A stretch of DNA of 64,000 bases from Weissella soli (GTDB lineage: Bacteria; Bacillota; Bacilli; Lactobacillales; Lactobacillaceae), in NCBI RefSeq assembly GCF_001761545.1, contig NZ_CP017326.1:1178001-1242000 (forward strand). Direction: 5' to 3'. Of this stretch, positions 8,869 through 17,040 are shown one piece after another. A program made the translations under genes and the position numbers. The notes beneath the pieces were generated by a model. The model was not told the DNA's origin, did no database searches, and worked only from the letters and a program-made list of their open reading frames with translations. Position 1 is the first letter of the stretch. The number at the start of each line of letters is the position of its first letter.

Positions 8869-9915
8869 TTATTCCGTCGCTCCGGGCACCCGGGCCGCTA
8901 ACTCTTCTTTATGTTCAGCCACAAAAGTTTGTACTTTCTTTACCAAGTCAGCTTCTAACATGGTATTAATCTGCAGCATGGTACTCAAAACTGCTTCAGG
9001 ACCGGCAGCACCATGAGTTTTTACGACCGGTGCCTTAACGCCCAAAACGACCGCACCACCATGTTTTGAGTAGTCTAACTTATCTTGCAAGCCTTTTAAT
9101 GAGGGCTTCAACAAGCCACCACCAATTTTAGCAGCTAACCCTGAATGTAAGATGGTTTGCTTGATTAAATGCAAGAGCTCACCGGCTGTGCCCTCAATTG
9201 ATTTTAGGACCGCATTACCTGAGAACCCATCGGCGACGACGACATCAACAGGGCCTTGCAGAATTTCGCGGGATTCAACATTTCCCACAAAGTTCAGATA
9301 ACCCTGTGCCCCACCGTGCTTCAACAGCTGATGCGCTTCCTTATGGACGTCGTCACCCTTATCTTCTTCAGAACCGTTGTTTAACAAACCAACCTTAGGG
9401 GTGTCGTATCCCAATATTTCCTTTGCATAAAATGAGCCCAGAATACCGTACTGGTAAAGGTGTGAGGGCCGATTTTCAGCATTGGCACCGACGTCCATCA
9501 TGACAAAGGCATCATGTTCCCCTTCAAAAGCAGGCAAGATCGTCATTAAAGCTGGTCGATCAATGCCTTTAATCCGTCCCACCAAGAAAATACCCGCTGC
9601 TAACAAAGCACCCGTATTACCGGCTGAAAATAAGGCATCGGCTTCGCCAGCTTTAACGGCATTGGCCGCTAATACTAGTGAGCTTTGCTTTTTAGTCCGC
9701 ACCGACTTCACTGGTTCATCACCCATCGCGATGACTTCATCGGCTTGAATTAATTGCAACCGCTCTGCATTTTTAACCAATGGTTTAACTTTATCTAATT
9801 GACCAAACAACAAGAATTCAACACCTGGCATTTGGTCACGGGCCAATTCAACACCCTTGACAATGGCTTCTGGCGCATTGTCGCCGCCCATTGCATCAAC
9901 CGCAATTTTAAACAT
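8869..9915 (-). CDS. plsX: Phosphate acyltransferase PlsX
   Basis: Converts acyl-ACP to acyl-phosphate for PlsY in membrane phospholipid synthesis. The family start FKIAVDAMGGDNAP is followed by the conserved EEDKGD..H and DGFSGN motifs. Length is 348 residues. I start at the ATG at 9915, which follows AGGTGATAAAA with ideal spacing; an in-frame GTG 9 nt upstream lies inside that ribosome-binding site. It is 88 nt downstream of recG and about 100 nt upstream of acpP, the usual Firmicute arrangement. Confidence 0.96.
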   Translation of the reverse strand: MFKIAVDAMGGDNAPEAIVKGVELARDQMPGVEFLLFGQLDKVKPLVKNAERLQLIQADEVIAMGDEPVKSVRTKKQSSLVLAANAVKAGEADALFSAGNTGALLAAGIFLVGRIKGIDRPALMTILPAFEGEHDAFVMMDVGANAENRPSHLYQYGILGSFYAKEILGYDTPKVGLLNNGSEEDKGDDVHKEAHQLLKHGGAQGYLNFVGNVESREILQGPVDVVVADGFSGNAVLKSIEGTAGELLHLIKQTILHSGLAAKIGGGLLKPSLKGLQDKLDYSKHGGAVVLGVKAPVVKTHGAAGPEAVLSTMLQINTMLEADLVKKVQTFVAEHKEELAARVPGATE

Positions 9916-10003
9916 TTTTATCACCTAATTTTTCTTTTTGATTCATGTGATACAGCGCATCACGAAGTAAATTTTAACATATTGGCTGTTAAACTGCTTT
10001 TGA

Positions 10004-12037
10004 TTAATCAAAATTCCGATATTTTCCCATTGTTTCAGACATATAATCAGCCAAAAATTGATTTGCAGGTTGTTGATCCCATTTTTCATCTGATACTAAT
10101 TCAATGGCTTCTTGTTGCGCGTATTCCATCATAATCAGATCGTTGACGGGGTCACCGACGCGAAATTCAGGAACCCCCGATTGACGTTTACCTAAAACAT
10201 CCCCAGAACCACGTAATTCTAAATCCTTCTGCGCCAAAATAAAGCCGCTCGTTGTTTCAACCATGGCCTCCATCCGGTCGATCCCATACTGCGTTTTCGG
10301 GTCGGCAATCAAAAATGTATATGATTGCCGTGAGCCACGCCCGACCCGTCCCCGCAATTGGTGTAATTGGGCCAAGCCGAAGCGATCAGCATCTAATATC
10401 AACATCACCGTCGCATTGGGGACATCCACGCCAACTTCAATCACAGTTGTGGCGACAAGGACTTGGTAATGATTCGCTTTAAATTCAGACATCACCGTCT
10501 CTTTTTCTTGATTTGATAACCGGCCATGCAACAAACCCACCTGGTATTGTGGCGCAAAATAGTGGGAGAGATCAGCATATACTGCCTCGGCATTTTGGAC
10601 ATCCAGGGCTTCAGACTCTTCGATCAAGGGGGTGACGACATAAGCCTGAGCACCCTCATCAAGCTGTTGTTTGATAAACTGGACGGTTTTATCAAGTTCA
10701 TTACCACGTAGCCAGCGGGTTTGAATTTGTTTACGTCCCGCCGGTAGTTGGTCAATCACTGAAACATCCATTTCACCATATGCGGTAATTGCTAATGTGC
10801 GTGGAATGGGTGTCGCCGTCATCGCTAAAATGTCTGGGTTCATACCAATTTCACGCAGCATAGCGCGCTGGCGTACCCCAAAACGATGTTGCTCGTCAAT
10901 CACCGCTAATCCTAGATTCCTAAACGCAATATCCGGCTGAATTAATGCATGCGTTCCGACCAGAATATCAATGTCACCCATTGCTAAATCTTCCAGAATT
11001 TGGCGACGAGCCGCGGCTTTGGTCGAACCCGTTAATAATTCTACCCGCACTTCGGTACCATCAAAAAAATCGCCCAAAGTCCTAGCATGCTGCTGCGCGA
11101 GAATCTCCGTTGGTGCCATCAGCGTTGCCTGCATACCCGCCGTAAAGGCCGCATACATGGCCAACGCCGCCACCACTGTTTTACCTGAACCAACGTCACC
11201 TTGTAAGAGACGATTCATATGAATTGGTCGCCGCATATCACGTAATATTTCATTAACCACCTTTTTCTGGGCAGCCGTTAATTCAAAGGGTAATTTTTGA
11301 ATAAAAACCTTGAGTTGCTCGTTATCAAACATGACGGCCCGACCAAAATTCGATTTATCCATTAACTTCAGCAGTTGCAAACGCATTTGAAACAAAAAAA
11401 ACTCTTCAAATGATGCACTTCGTCGTGCTGACTGCGCTTCTTGTCCATCCTTTGGTGCGTGCATCCCAAAGACCGTATCATGTTTATTCATCAAACGATA
11501 ACGGGTCTGAATTGATGTTGGCACCAGATCGACCATTTGATCCTGATACTTACCGAGTGCCTGCTCAATTAAAGCTTTAATCGTGCGTTGTTGGACTTCT
11601 TTTGAAGACGGATAAATCGCTTGCAGTTCATCTTCAGCCATTTTAGGTAAAACTTTCATCCCCGTCAAAGCTTGTCTGGCTTTATCGTATGTCCCGTAAA
11701 CTGCGACTTCTTGACCTAACTCTAGTTGGTTAACAATCCAAGGTTGGTTAAAGAACGATACCATGACGTTATCATTTTCAACGAGCAAACGAAAATTAAC
11801 CCGCGTCTTCTTATAACCAAACCGTGCGACAACTGGTGCAGACGAAACAATGCCTTTGAAAGTGATTTTTTCACCATCGAGAGCCAACGATGGCAACTTC
11901 ATCGCTAAATCATCGTAACGTGTTGGATAATACATTAAGAGGTCAGCAATGGTGTAGATACCCAATTTATTCAATGCCTGTTCACGCTTCGGTCCAACAC
12001 CCGATAGCACAGCGATTGAGTCCGTTAAACTCGCCAT
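10004..12037 (-). CDS. recG: ATP-dependent DNA helicase RecG
   Basis: A branch-migration helicase that remodels stalled forks and Holliday junctions. The N-terminal wedge/OB domain occupies about residues 1-230. The superfamily 2 motor follows, with Walker A GDVGSGKT, the DEQH box (VIDEQHRFG), MTATPIPRT, and the motif VI region HQLRGRVGRG. The C-terminus carries the RecG-specific FGKR-like QKDLELRGSGDVLG region. 677 residues is a normal length. An intrinsic terminator at 12088-12117 separates it from the upstream fakA-like gene. Confidence 0.97.
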   Translation of the reverse strand: MASLTDSIAVLSGVGPKREQALNKLGIYTIADLLMYYPTRYDDLAMKLPSLALDGEKITFKGIVSSAPVVARFGYKKTRVNFRLLVENDNVMVSFFNQPWIVNQLELGQEVAVYGTYDKARQALTGMKVLPKMAEDELQAIYPSSKEVQQRTIKALIEQALGKYQDQMVDLVPTSIQTRYRLMNKHDTVFGMHAPKDGQEAQSARRSASFEEFFLFQMRLQLLKLMDKSNFGRAVMFDNEQLKVFIQKLPFELTAAQKKVVNEILRDMRRPIHMNRLLQGDVGSGKTVVAALAMYAAFTAGMQATLMAPTEILAQQHARTLGDFFDGTEVRVELLTGSTKAAARRQILEDLAMGDIDILVGTHALIQPDIAFRNLGLAVIDEQHRFGVRQRAMLREIGMNPDILAMTATPIPRTLAITAYGEMDVSVIDQLPAGRKQIQTRWLRGNELDKTVQFIKQQLDEGAQAYVVTPLIEESEALDVQNAEAVYADLSHYFAPQYQVGLLHGRLSNQEKETVMSEFKANHYQVLVATTVIEVGVDVPNATVMLILDADRFGLAQLHQLRGRVGRGSRQSYTFLIADPKTQYGIDRMEAMVETTSGFILAQKDLELRGSGDVLGKRQSGVPEFRVGDPVNDLIMMEYAQQEAIELVSDEKWDQQPANQFLADYMSETMGKYRNFD

Positions 12038-12086
12038 CTCACCACGCTCCTTTTTAGTTTCTTACATTAATTATAACCTAACAACA

Positions 12087-12117
12087 CAAAAAGCCGCCAT
12101 TTCTGACGACTTTTTAA
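12087..12117 (-). terminator. Intrinsic terminator after the fakA-like gene
   Basis: Arms AAAAAGTCGTCA/TGGCGGCTTTTT (two G-U pairs) form a hairpin just past the stop of the DAK-domain gene. The terminal T-rich arm serves as the U tract. Confidence 0.75.
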
Positions 12118-12120
12118 TAA

Positions 12121-13809
12121 TTATTCAACTGAAATCAAGAATGGATACAATGGTTGCCCACCATCATGAATTTCAACTTCCAAATCTTCATCAATTTCAA
12201 GTACAGCCGCTTCAAGCAGTTCAGCTGCCTCGTTTGTCAAATCAGCACCATAGATAATCGTGACCAACTCTGAATCAGCATCTAACATCTTGTGCATCAA
12301 TGCGACGGCCGCTTGTTGAATGTTGGCATCAGGTTCAGCGACAACGATGTCGCCATCAAGCAAGCCAATTGCATCGCCAGAATGGATCTCAAGTCCATTA
12401 AGGGTTGTATCACGAACTGATGTCGTCACAGAACCAGACTTAACATCACCCAGGGCTTCTGTCATTGCCGTCACGTTTTCGGTCAGGTCACCTTCAGGAT
12501 TGAAGCCAACAATTAAAGCCGTCAATCCTTGTGAAATTGTCCGTGACTTTACCAATTCAACCGGTACTTCAGCCACTCCTTGTGCTTGTTCAGCAGCCAT
12601 AAAGATATTTGAATCATTTGGCAACAAGATCGCCTTCTTGGCACCAGACTGTTCAATGGCAGCGACTAAGTCAGCCGTTGAAGGGGCTTGCTCCCCATCA
12701 ATAACGATCGTTGCACCAGCAGACTTGAAGAGCTTCTTAACCCCTTCACCTGTTGCTACTGTAATGACTGCAGTATCAACATCCATCATCGTTTCTGCGA
12801 TATTTTCTTGTGCGCGGATCGCACTAGCAGCCGCAGCCGCTTCAGCTTGTTGATTACGCATGTTATCAACCTTAGTCTTACGCAATGAACCAAACTTCAA
12901 GCCCCATTCAAAGACTTCACCAGGATGTTCAGTGTGGACGTGAACCTTAACTACTTCATCATCATTGATCACCAGCAATGAATCACCCATACCAACTAAG
13001 TGATTATAGAACGTATCATAATCAAAGTCTTCAGTCCAAGTGGTCCCGTTTGACAAATCAACCATCATTTCCGTGCAATAGCCAAATTCGATGTCAGCAG
13101 GATTTAGCGCACCTTGCACACCGGCGTTATGCAATTGTTGTACCATGGCTTCAAGGCCAGCATTATCAATGGCTTCATGTTGAATTTCTTGACCTGATAA
13201 AACGGCATAAAAACCTTCAAGGACGATCACTAATCCTTGACCACCAGAATCAACAACACCAACTTCCTTTAACACAGGTAATAAGTCTGGGGTTGTCGCC
13301 AGGGCCTTCTCAGCAGCATTATAAGCCGCTTCAGCAACGACAACGACGTTATCCGATGCCTTAGCTGCCTTATTAGCAGCTGCAGCAGCTTCACGGATAA
13401 CTGTCAAAATGGTTCCTTCGGTAGGCTTCATAACTGCTTTATAGGCTGTTTCAGCCCCGCCCATCAAACCATCAGCAAAATCACGGGCCGTCAAAATTTC
13501 TTTATCTTTGACAGCTGCCGCGAAGCCCCGGAAAATTTGTGACAAGATAACGCCTGAATTACCGCGAGCTCCCATCAACAAACCTTTAGCTGTGGCTTGT
13601 GCTAAGACACCAAGCTTGGTGTCTGTCTCATTACGCTCATATTCAGCACCTGAGGCCATTGACAAAGTCATATTTGTGCCAGTATCGCCATCAGGCACTG
13701 GAAACACATTCAATTTATTAATCTTGTCAGCATTGTCCTTCAAGGCATTCGCTGCAGCGTTGATCATTTTACCAAATTCAACATTGGTAATTTCTTTAAC
13801 AACTTCCAC
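12121..13809 (-). CDS. DAK-domain fatty acid kinase subunit (FakA/YloV family)
   Basis: A 562-residue member of the DhaL-fold family. The N-terminal nucleotide/Mg-binding loop FPVPDGDTGTNM is at about 36-47, followed by GARGNSGVILSQ. The middle and C-terminal FakA-type domains include DDEVVKVHVHTEHPG with clustered His residues. In staphylococci FakA phosphorylates fatty acids bound by FakB (DegV-like) proteins so that exogenous fatty acids enter phospholipids. It is preceded 35 nt away by the Asp23-like gene, the usual YloU-YloV pair, and is near plsX, which fits a lipid role. Confidence 0.93.
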   Translation of the reverse strand: MEVVKEITNVEFGKMINAAANALKDNADKINKLNVFPVPDGDTGTNMTLSMASGAEYERNETDTKLGVLAQATAKGLLMGARGNSGVILSQIFRGFAAAVKDKEILTARDFADGLMGGAETAYKAVMKPTEGTILTVIREAAAAANKAAKASDNVVVVAEAAYNAAEKALATTPDLLPVLKEVGVVDSGGQGLVIVLEGFYAVLSGQEIQHEAIDNAGLEAMVQQLHNAGVQGALNPADIEFGYCTEMMVDLSNGTTWTEDFDYDTFYNHLVGMGDSLLVINDDEVVKVHVHTEHPGEVFEWGLKFGSLRKTKVDNMRNQQAEAAAAASAIRAQENIAETMMDVDTAVITVATGEGVKKLFKSAGATIVIDGEQAPSTADLVAAIEQSGAKKAILLPNDSNIFMAAEQAQGVAEVPVELVKSRTISQGLTALIVGFNPEGDLTENVTAMTEALGDVKSGSVTTSVRDTTLNGLEIHSGDAIGLLDGDIVVAEPDANIQQAAVALMHKMLDADSELVTIIYGADLTNEAAELLEAAVLEIDEDLEVEIHDGGQPLYPFLISVE

Positions 13810-13844
13810 TGTTTTTCTCCTTAAAAAAGTGTCCTGAGTCCTGC

Positions 13845-14204
13845 TTATCCTAGCAAGCGCACACCTTGAACTGTAACATTAACTTCGTTAGCTACAATTC
13901 CGAGCATCACATTCAAATCATTCTTGACACGTGATTGCACACTCTTTGAAATTTCTGAAATTTTCATACCATATCCAACGATCACGTGCACCTCAACTGA
14001 AATACCAGTTTCCGTTTGACGTACGACGACACCCTTAGAAAAATTGTCACCATTTAAAACTTGGTTTATCCCGTCGCGCAAAGGATTTTGACTTGCCATA
14101 CCAACAACACCGTAATTATCTGTTGCGGCACCACCAACGATTGTTGCAATCACATCGTTATCAATTTCAATAACCCCGTGTTGAGTTTGCATTTTCACTG
14201 CCAT
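13845..14204 (-). CDS. Asp23/Gls24-family envelope protein (YloU)
   Basis: A 119-residue Asp23-type protein. It begins MAVKMQTQHGVIEIDNDVIA and has a central NYGVVGMA and a C-terminal valine-rich strand (NEVNVTVQGVRL). The ATG at 14204 follows GGAGGTCATACAA; the longer reading frame upstream lacks a ribosome-binding site. Family members sit at the membrane or help with alkaline/envelope stress. The fixed partnership with FakA/YloV is seen here too. The precise function is unknown. Confidence 0.9.
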   Translation of the reverse strand: MAVKMQTQHGVIEIDNDVIATIVGGAATDNYGVVGMASQNPLRDGINQVLNGDNFSKGVVVRQTETGISVEVHVIVGYGMKISEISKSVQSRVKNDLNVMLGIVANEVNVTVQGVRLLG

Positions 14205-14334
14205 TTGTATGACCTCCATCTTTGTTGAATCATGTGGTTTACCCACACAAAACATGACTAACTAACATTTTACCACAAAACATGAATGTCTTACTAACAG
14301 ACGGTTCGTCGACAATCCTTCACCCCTAATTAAA

Positions 14335-14362
14335 CAAAAAACGCTACCCTTTCAGGTAACGT
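14335..14362 (-). terminator. Intrinsic terminator after rpmB
   Basis: Hairpin ACGTTACC/GGTAGCGT with a TGAAAG loop followed by six Ts on the minus strand, about 45 nt past the rpmB stop. Confidence 0.85.
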
Positions 14363-14406
14363 CTTTATTTGTAACTAATTAGTCTATTAACTAATCAGCA
14401 ACCTAA

Positions 14407-14607
14407 TTAAACGCGTTCGATTGAACCGTTCTTCAAACCAGCCTTCAAAGTACGGGCTGACAAGTAAACCTTCTTAGGTGCTGAACCGTTAATTTTAACA
14501 GTAACCTTTTGCAAGTTTGGCTTCCATGAACGACGGCTTGAGTTCAAGGCGTGTGAACGTTGGTTACCAAAGCGAGTACGCTTTCCATTGACTGCATCAA
14601 CTGCCAT
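14407..14607 (-). CDS. rpmB: 50S ribosomal protein L28
   Basis: A 66-residue basic protein of the large subunit. The signature [20 protein letters not shown] is followed by SARTLKAGL near the C-terminus. No CXXC zinc pair is present, so this is the zinc-independent form. The ATG at 14607 follows TTGGAGGGATACACCC. It is a single-gene transcript with its own promoter (14666-14694) and terminator (14335-14362). Confidence 0.97.
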   Translation of the reverse strand: MAVDAVNGKRTRFGNQRSHALNSSRRSWKPNLQKVTVKINGSAPKKVYLSARTLKAGLKNGSIERV

Positions 14608-14665
14608 GGGTGTATCCCTCCAATCCTAAGCTCTTTTTATTTCAGTGCTTTTATTTACTTGAATT

Positions 14666-14694
14666 ATATTACCAAAACACGGGCGACTATGCAA
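14666..14694 (-). promoter_or_regulatory. Promoter of rpmB
   Basis: TTGCAT (14694-14689) and TAATAT (14671-14666) with a 17-bp spacer, about 60 nt upstream of the L28 start. Confidence 0.7.
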
Positions 14695-14714
14695 GTGTTT
14701 TGTGACAAGTATTT

Positions 14715-15368
14715 TTACTTTACAGAACTATCTTTACTTTGCACAACTGCTATCATACCACTTTCAAATGAAAAATGATTAACTTTGCCGTTAAATTCAT
14801 TAGATTCAAAAGATTTAGGTCCACCTGTCCAGTGTAACAACGGGTACTTTTCATCAATTAAATTTAATTCTTCAACTGGTTCAAGAGCCACAAACCCTAG
14901 ATATTTCATGGCTGGTTCTTGCACAATTGTATAGTCACCTGGCAAGTAAAATGAAATCACATTATTCCGATCAACTAACTTGGTGCGGGTGGCCATCTCT
15001 CGGAAACGTGGTTCCGTAAACATAAATAAATTAGTCAGAAGTTGATCCATGCGACCACCGGTAGCGCCATAAATTTCAAGCGTTTCCGGTTTAATATCAG
15101 TTTGAATTAAATTAAGAATCCATTTGGTATCAGTATCAATTTCATCGGTTTTAATCACCACATTTGGCAGGCGGTCTTGGAGCATCTCCCGATCATTTTG
15201 AGCAATTGAATCAAAATCACCAACCACCAAAATAGGATCGAAACCCATTTTTACCAAATCAAGTGCGCCACGATCCGCAGCTGCCCAAGGCCCCGCCAGC
15301 TGCCCGTTTTTCAAACTTTCTGGCCATTCTGATTTGGGACCACCGACCAACAAACGCAAGCGCTCCAT
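14715..15368 (-). CDS. thiN: Thiamine pyrophosphokinase
   Basis: Transfers pyrophosphate from ATP to thiamine, making the cofactor needed by phosphoketolase in heterofermenters. It is a 217-residue TPK. The N-terminal domain has GPWAAADRGALDL and PILVVGDFDSI (the Asp residues bind Mg-ATP), then DTDTKWILN and GATGGRMDQLL. The small C-terminal beta domain ends near GMIAVVQSKD. Its ATG shares one base with the rpe stop (TAATG), so translation is coupled. It ends the priA-to-thiN block. Confidence 0.95.
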   Translation of the reverse strand: MERLRLLVGGPKSEWPESLKNGQLAGPWAAADRGALDLVKMGFDPILVVGDFDSIAQNDREMLQDRLPNVVIKTDEIDTDTKWILNLIQTDIKPETLEIYGATGGRMDQLLTNLFMFTEPRFREMATRTKLVDRNNVISFYLPGDYTIVQEPAMKYLGFVALEPVEELNLIDEKYPLLHWTGGPKSFESNEFNGKVNHFSFESGMIAVVQSKDSSVK

Positions 15369-16027
15369 TAGTCTGCCGTCACTTCCTTCAACCGGGCAAT
15401 CTTGGCAGCTGGATCAACTTTATCAAAGACATATGAACCAGCAACCGCCACTGTTGCACCGGCTTGATATGCCAATGCAGTCGTTTCATCATTGGCGCCC
15501 CCGTCAATTTCGATATCATAAGTGTAGCCTTTTTCACGTTTGATTTCTGCTAGCCGGGTAATTTTTGCAAGCGTTTCAGGCAAAAACTTTTGCCCCCCAA
15601 AGCCAGGATTAACCGTCATCACTAATACCTGATCAACCATATGCAAAACTGGCTCAATCAACGCCACTGCAGTGCCTGGGTTGATTACCACTTCGGCCTT
15701 GACACCCTTGTTTTTAATCATTTGTAAGGCCCGATGAATATGTGGGGTTGCCTCATAGTGTACACCGATAATGTCTGAACCAGCATCCGCAAAGACGTCG
15801 ATATAACGTTCTGGTTGCTCGACCATCAAGTGTACGTCCAATACCATGTCGGTTACCGGCCGTAAAGCCTTAACCCATGCTGGACCGTATGAGATAGCTG
15901 GCACAAACATGCCATCCATCACATCGATGTGGACAAATTCGGCACCGGCCTTTTCAATTAGTTCAATATCACTTTGCAAGTTGATATAATCTGCTGACAA
16001 AATTGATGGTGCAACTTTAATTGCCAT
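15368..16027 (-). CDS. rpe: Ribulose-phosphate 3-epimerase
   Basis: Interconverts ribulose-5-phosphate and xylulose-5-phosphate, the substrate of phosphoketolase. A 219-residue TIM barrel with APSILSAD, the metal-binding HIDVMDG and HLMVE motifs, VNPGFGGQKF, and the catalytic Asp in EIDGG. The ATG at 16027 follows AGGAGAAGTTAAC; an in-frame upstream start lacks a ribosome-binding site. Downstream of rsgA across a hairpin terminator and overlapping thiN, as in other Firmicutes. Confidence 0.96.
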   Translation of the reverse strand: MAIKVAPSILSADYINLQSDIELIEKAGAEFVHIDVMDGMFVPAISYGPAWVKALRPVTDMVLDVHLMVEQPERYIDVFADAGSDIIGVHYEATPHIHRALQMIKNKGVKAEVVINPGTAVALIEPVLHMVDQVLVMTVNPGFGGQKFLPETLAKITRLAEIKREKGYTYDIEIDGGANDETTALAYQAGATVAVAGSYVFDKVDPAAKIARLKEVTAD

Positions 16028-16065
16028 GTTAACTTCTCCTATCATATTAGACAACGCTCTTAAAT

Positions 16066-16098
16066 AAAAAGCCCGCTGAGAAAACCCAGCGAGCTTTC
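16066..16098 (-). terminator. Hairpin terminator between rsgA and rpe
   Basis: Arms AAAGCTCGCTGGG/TCAGCGGGCTTT followed by TTATTT. It lies inside an otherwise continuous gene block, so it may only attenuate rpe-thiN expression. Confidence 0.7.
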
Positions 16099-16116
16099 AT
16101 AACACAGAAAGCACGA

Positions 16117-17031
16117 TTAGTGTTTCTTGTCATGTTTATTATATACCGGACGCCGACCCTCTATCAAATCATAAAATAATTGATAGTTGGTATAACGTGA
16201 GGCCATGATATCACCATTTTCAACGGCTTCTTTCACCGCGCACCCGGGCTCGTTCAAATGAACACAACCGCGGAAACGACATTTTGGCGAGAATTGATTA
16301 AAATCACGGAAGTAGTGGGTCAAATCACGGGCCCCCATGTTAAACACCTCAAAGGATGAAAACCCTGGTGTATCAGCCACCAGACCATCTGCCAGTGCTA
16401 ACAAGCCAACTTGACGTGTTGTATGCCGGCCCCGACTCAAAGCTTGTGACACTTCACCTGTTTTAAGATTCAATTCTGGCGCAATATGATTCAACAAAGT
16501 TGATTTCCCAGCCCCGGTTTGCCCCATGAAGACCGATAGTTTACCCGCAAAAGTGGCCGCAACTTCGGCCAAACTCGCATCATCAAAAGCCTTTTCAGGC
16601 ACAATCACATCATAGCCGGCGGCCCGGTAGCCAGCAGCAACTTCTTCTAAGTGTGCTAACTCACTAGGCGAAAGTAAATCTGTTTTAGTAAAGTAGATGA
16701 CTGGTTCAATCTGATCCTCTTCAAGCGTCACTAATTGACGATCCAGCAAGTTATCTGAAAAATCAGGCATCTTAACCGCAGTCACCAAGATTGCTTGGTC
16801 GACATTAGCTACCGGTGGACGGACCAAACTATTTTTACGCTCATCGATATCGAGGATGTAACCTTCGTGTTGTGTTTCAGCACTAAAAATCACCCAATCA
16901 CCAACTAATGGTTTCATATCGCGCTTACGAAAATTCCCACGAGCACGTGTCCGATACAATACACCGTCCTCAGCTAACACATCATAAAAGCCAGCTAAAG
17001 CCAAGTGGATTTGTCCATGATATTCTGCCAT
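16117..17031 (-). CDS. rsgA: Ribosome small subunit-dependent GTPase RsgA
   Basis: A circularly permuted GTPase acting in late 30S maturation. An N-terminal OB fold precedes the G domain, in which G4 (FTKTDLL) comes before the P-loop GQTGAGKST and G3 DTPGFSSF. The C-terminal zinc knuckle is CRFRGCVHLNEPGC. I start at the ATG at 17031, with AAGGAGTGTAC upstream; an in-frame GTG two codons earlier lies within the ribosome-binding site. 304 residues. It follows the PASTA kinase by 9 nt. RsgA (CpgA) is a known kinase substrate in B. subtilis. Confidence 0.96.
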   Translation of the reverse strand: MAEYHGQIHLALAGFYDVLAEDGVLYRTRARGNFRKRDMKPLVGDWVIFSAETQHEGYILDIDERKNSLVRPPVANVDQAILVTAVKMPDFSDNLLDRQLVTLEEDQIEPVIYFTKTDLLSPSELAHLEEVAAGYRAAGYDVIVPEKAFDDASLAEVAATFAGKLSVFMGQTGAGKSTLLNHIAPELNLKTGEVSQALSRGRHTTRQVGLLALADGLVADTPGFSSFEVFNMGARDLTHYFRDFNQFSPKCRFRGCVHLNEPGCAVKEAVENGDIMASRYTNYQLFYDLIEGRRPVYNKHDKKH

Positions 17032-17040
17032 GTACACTCC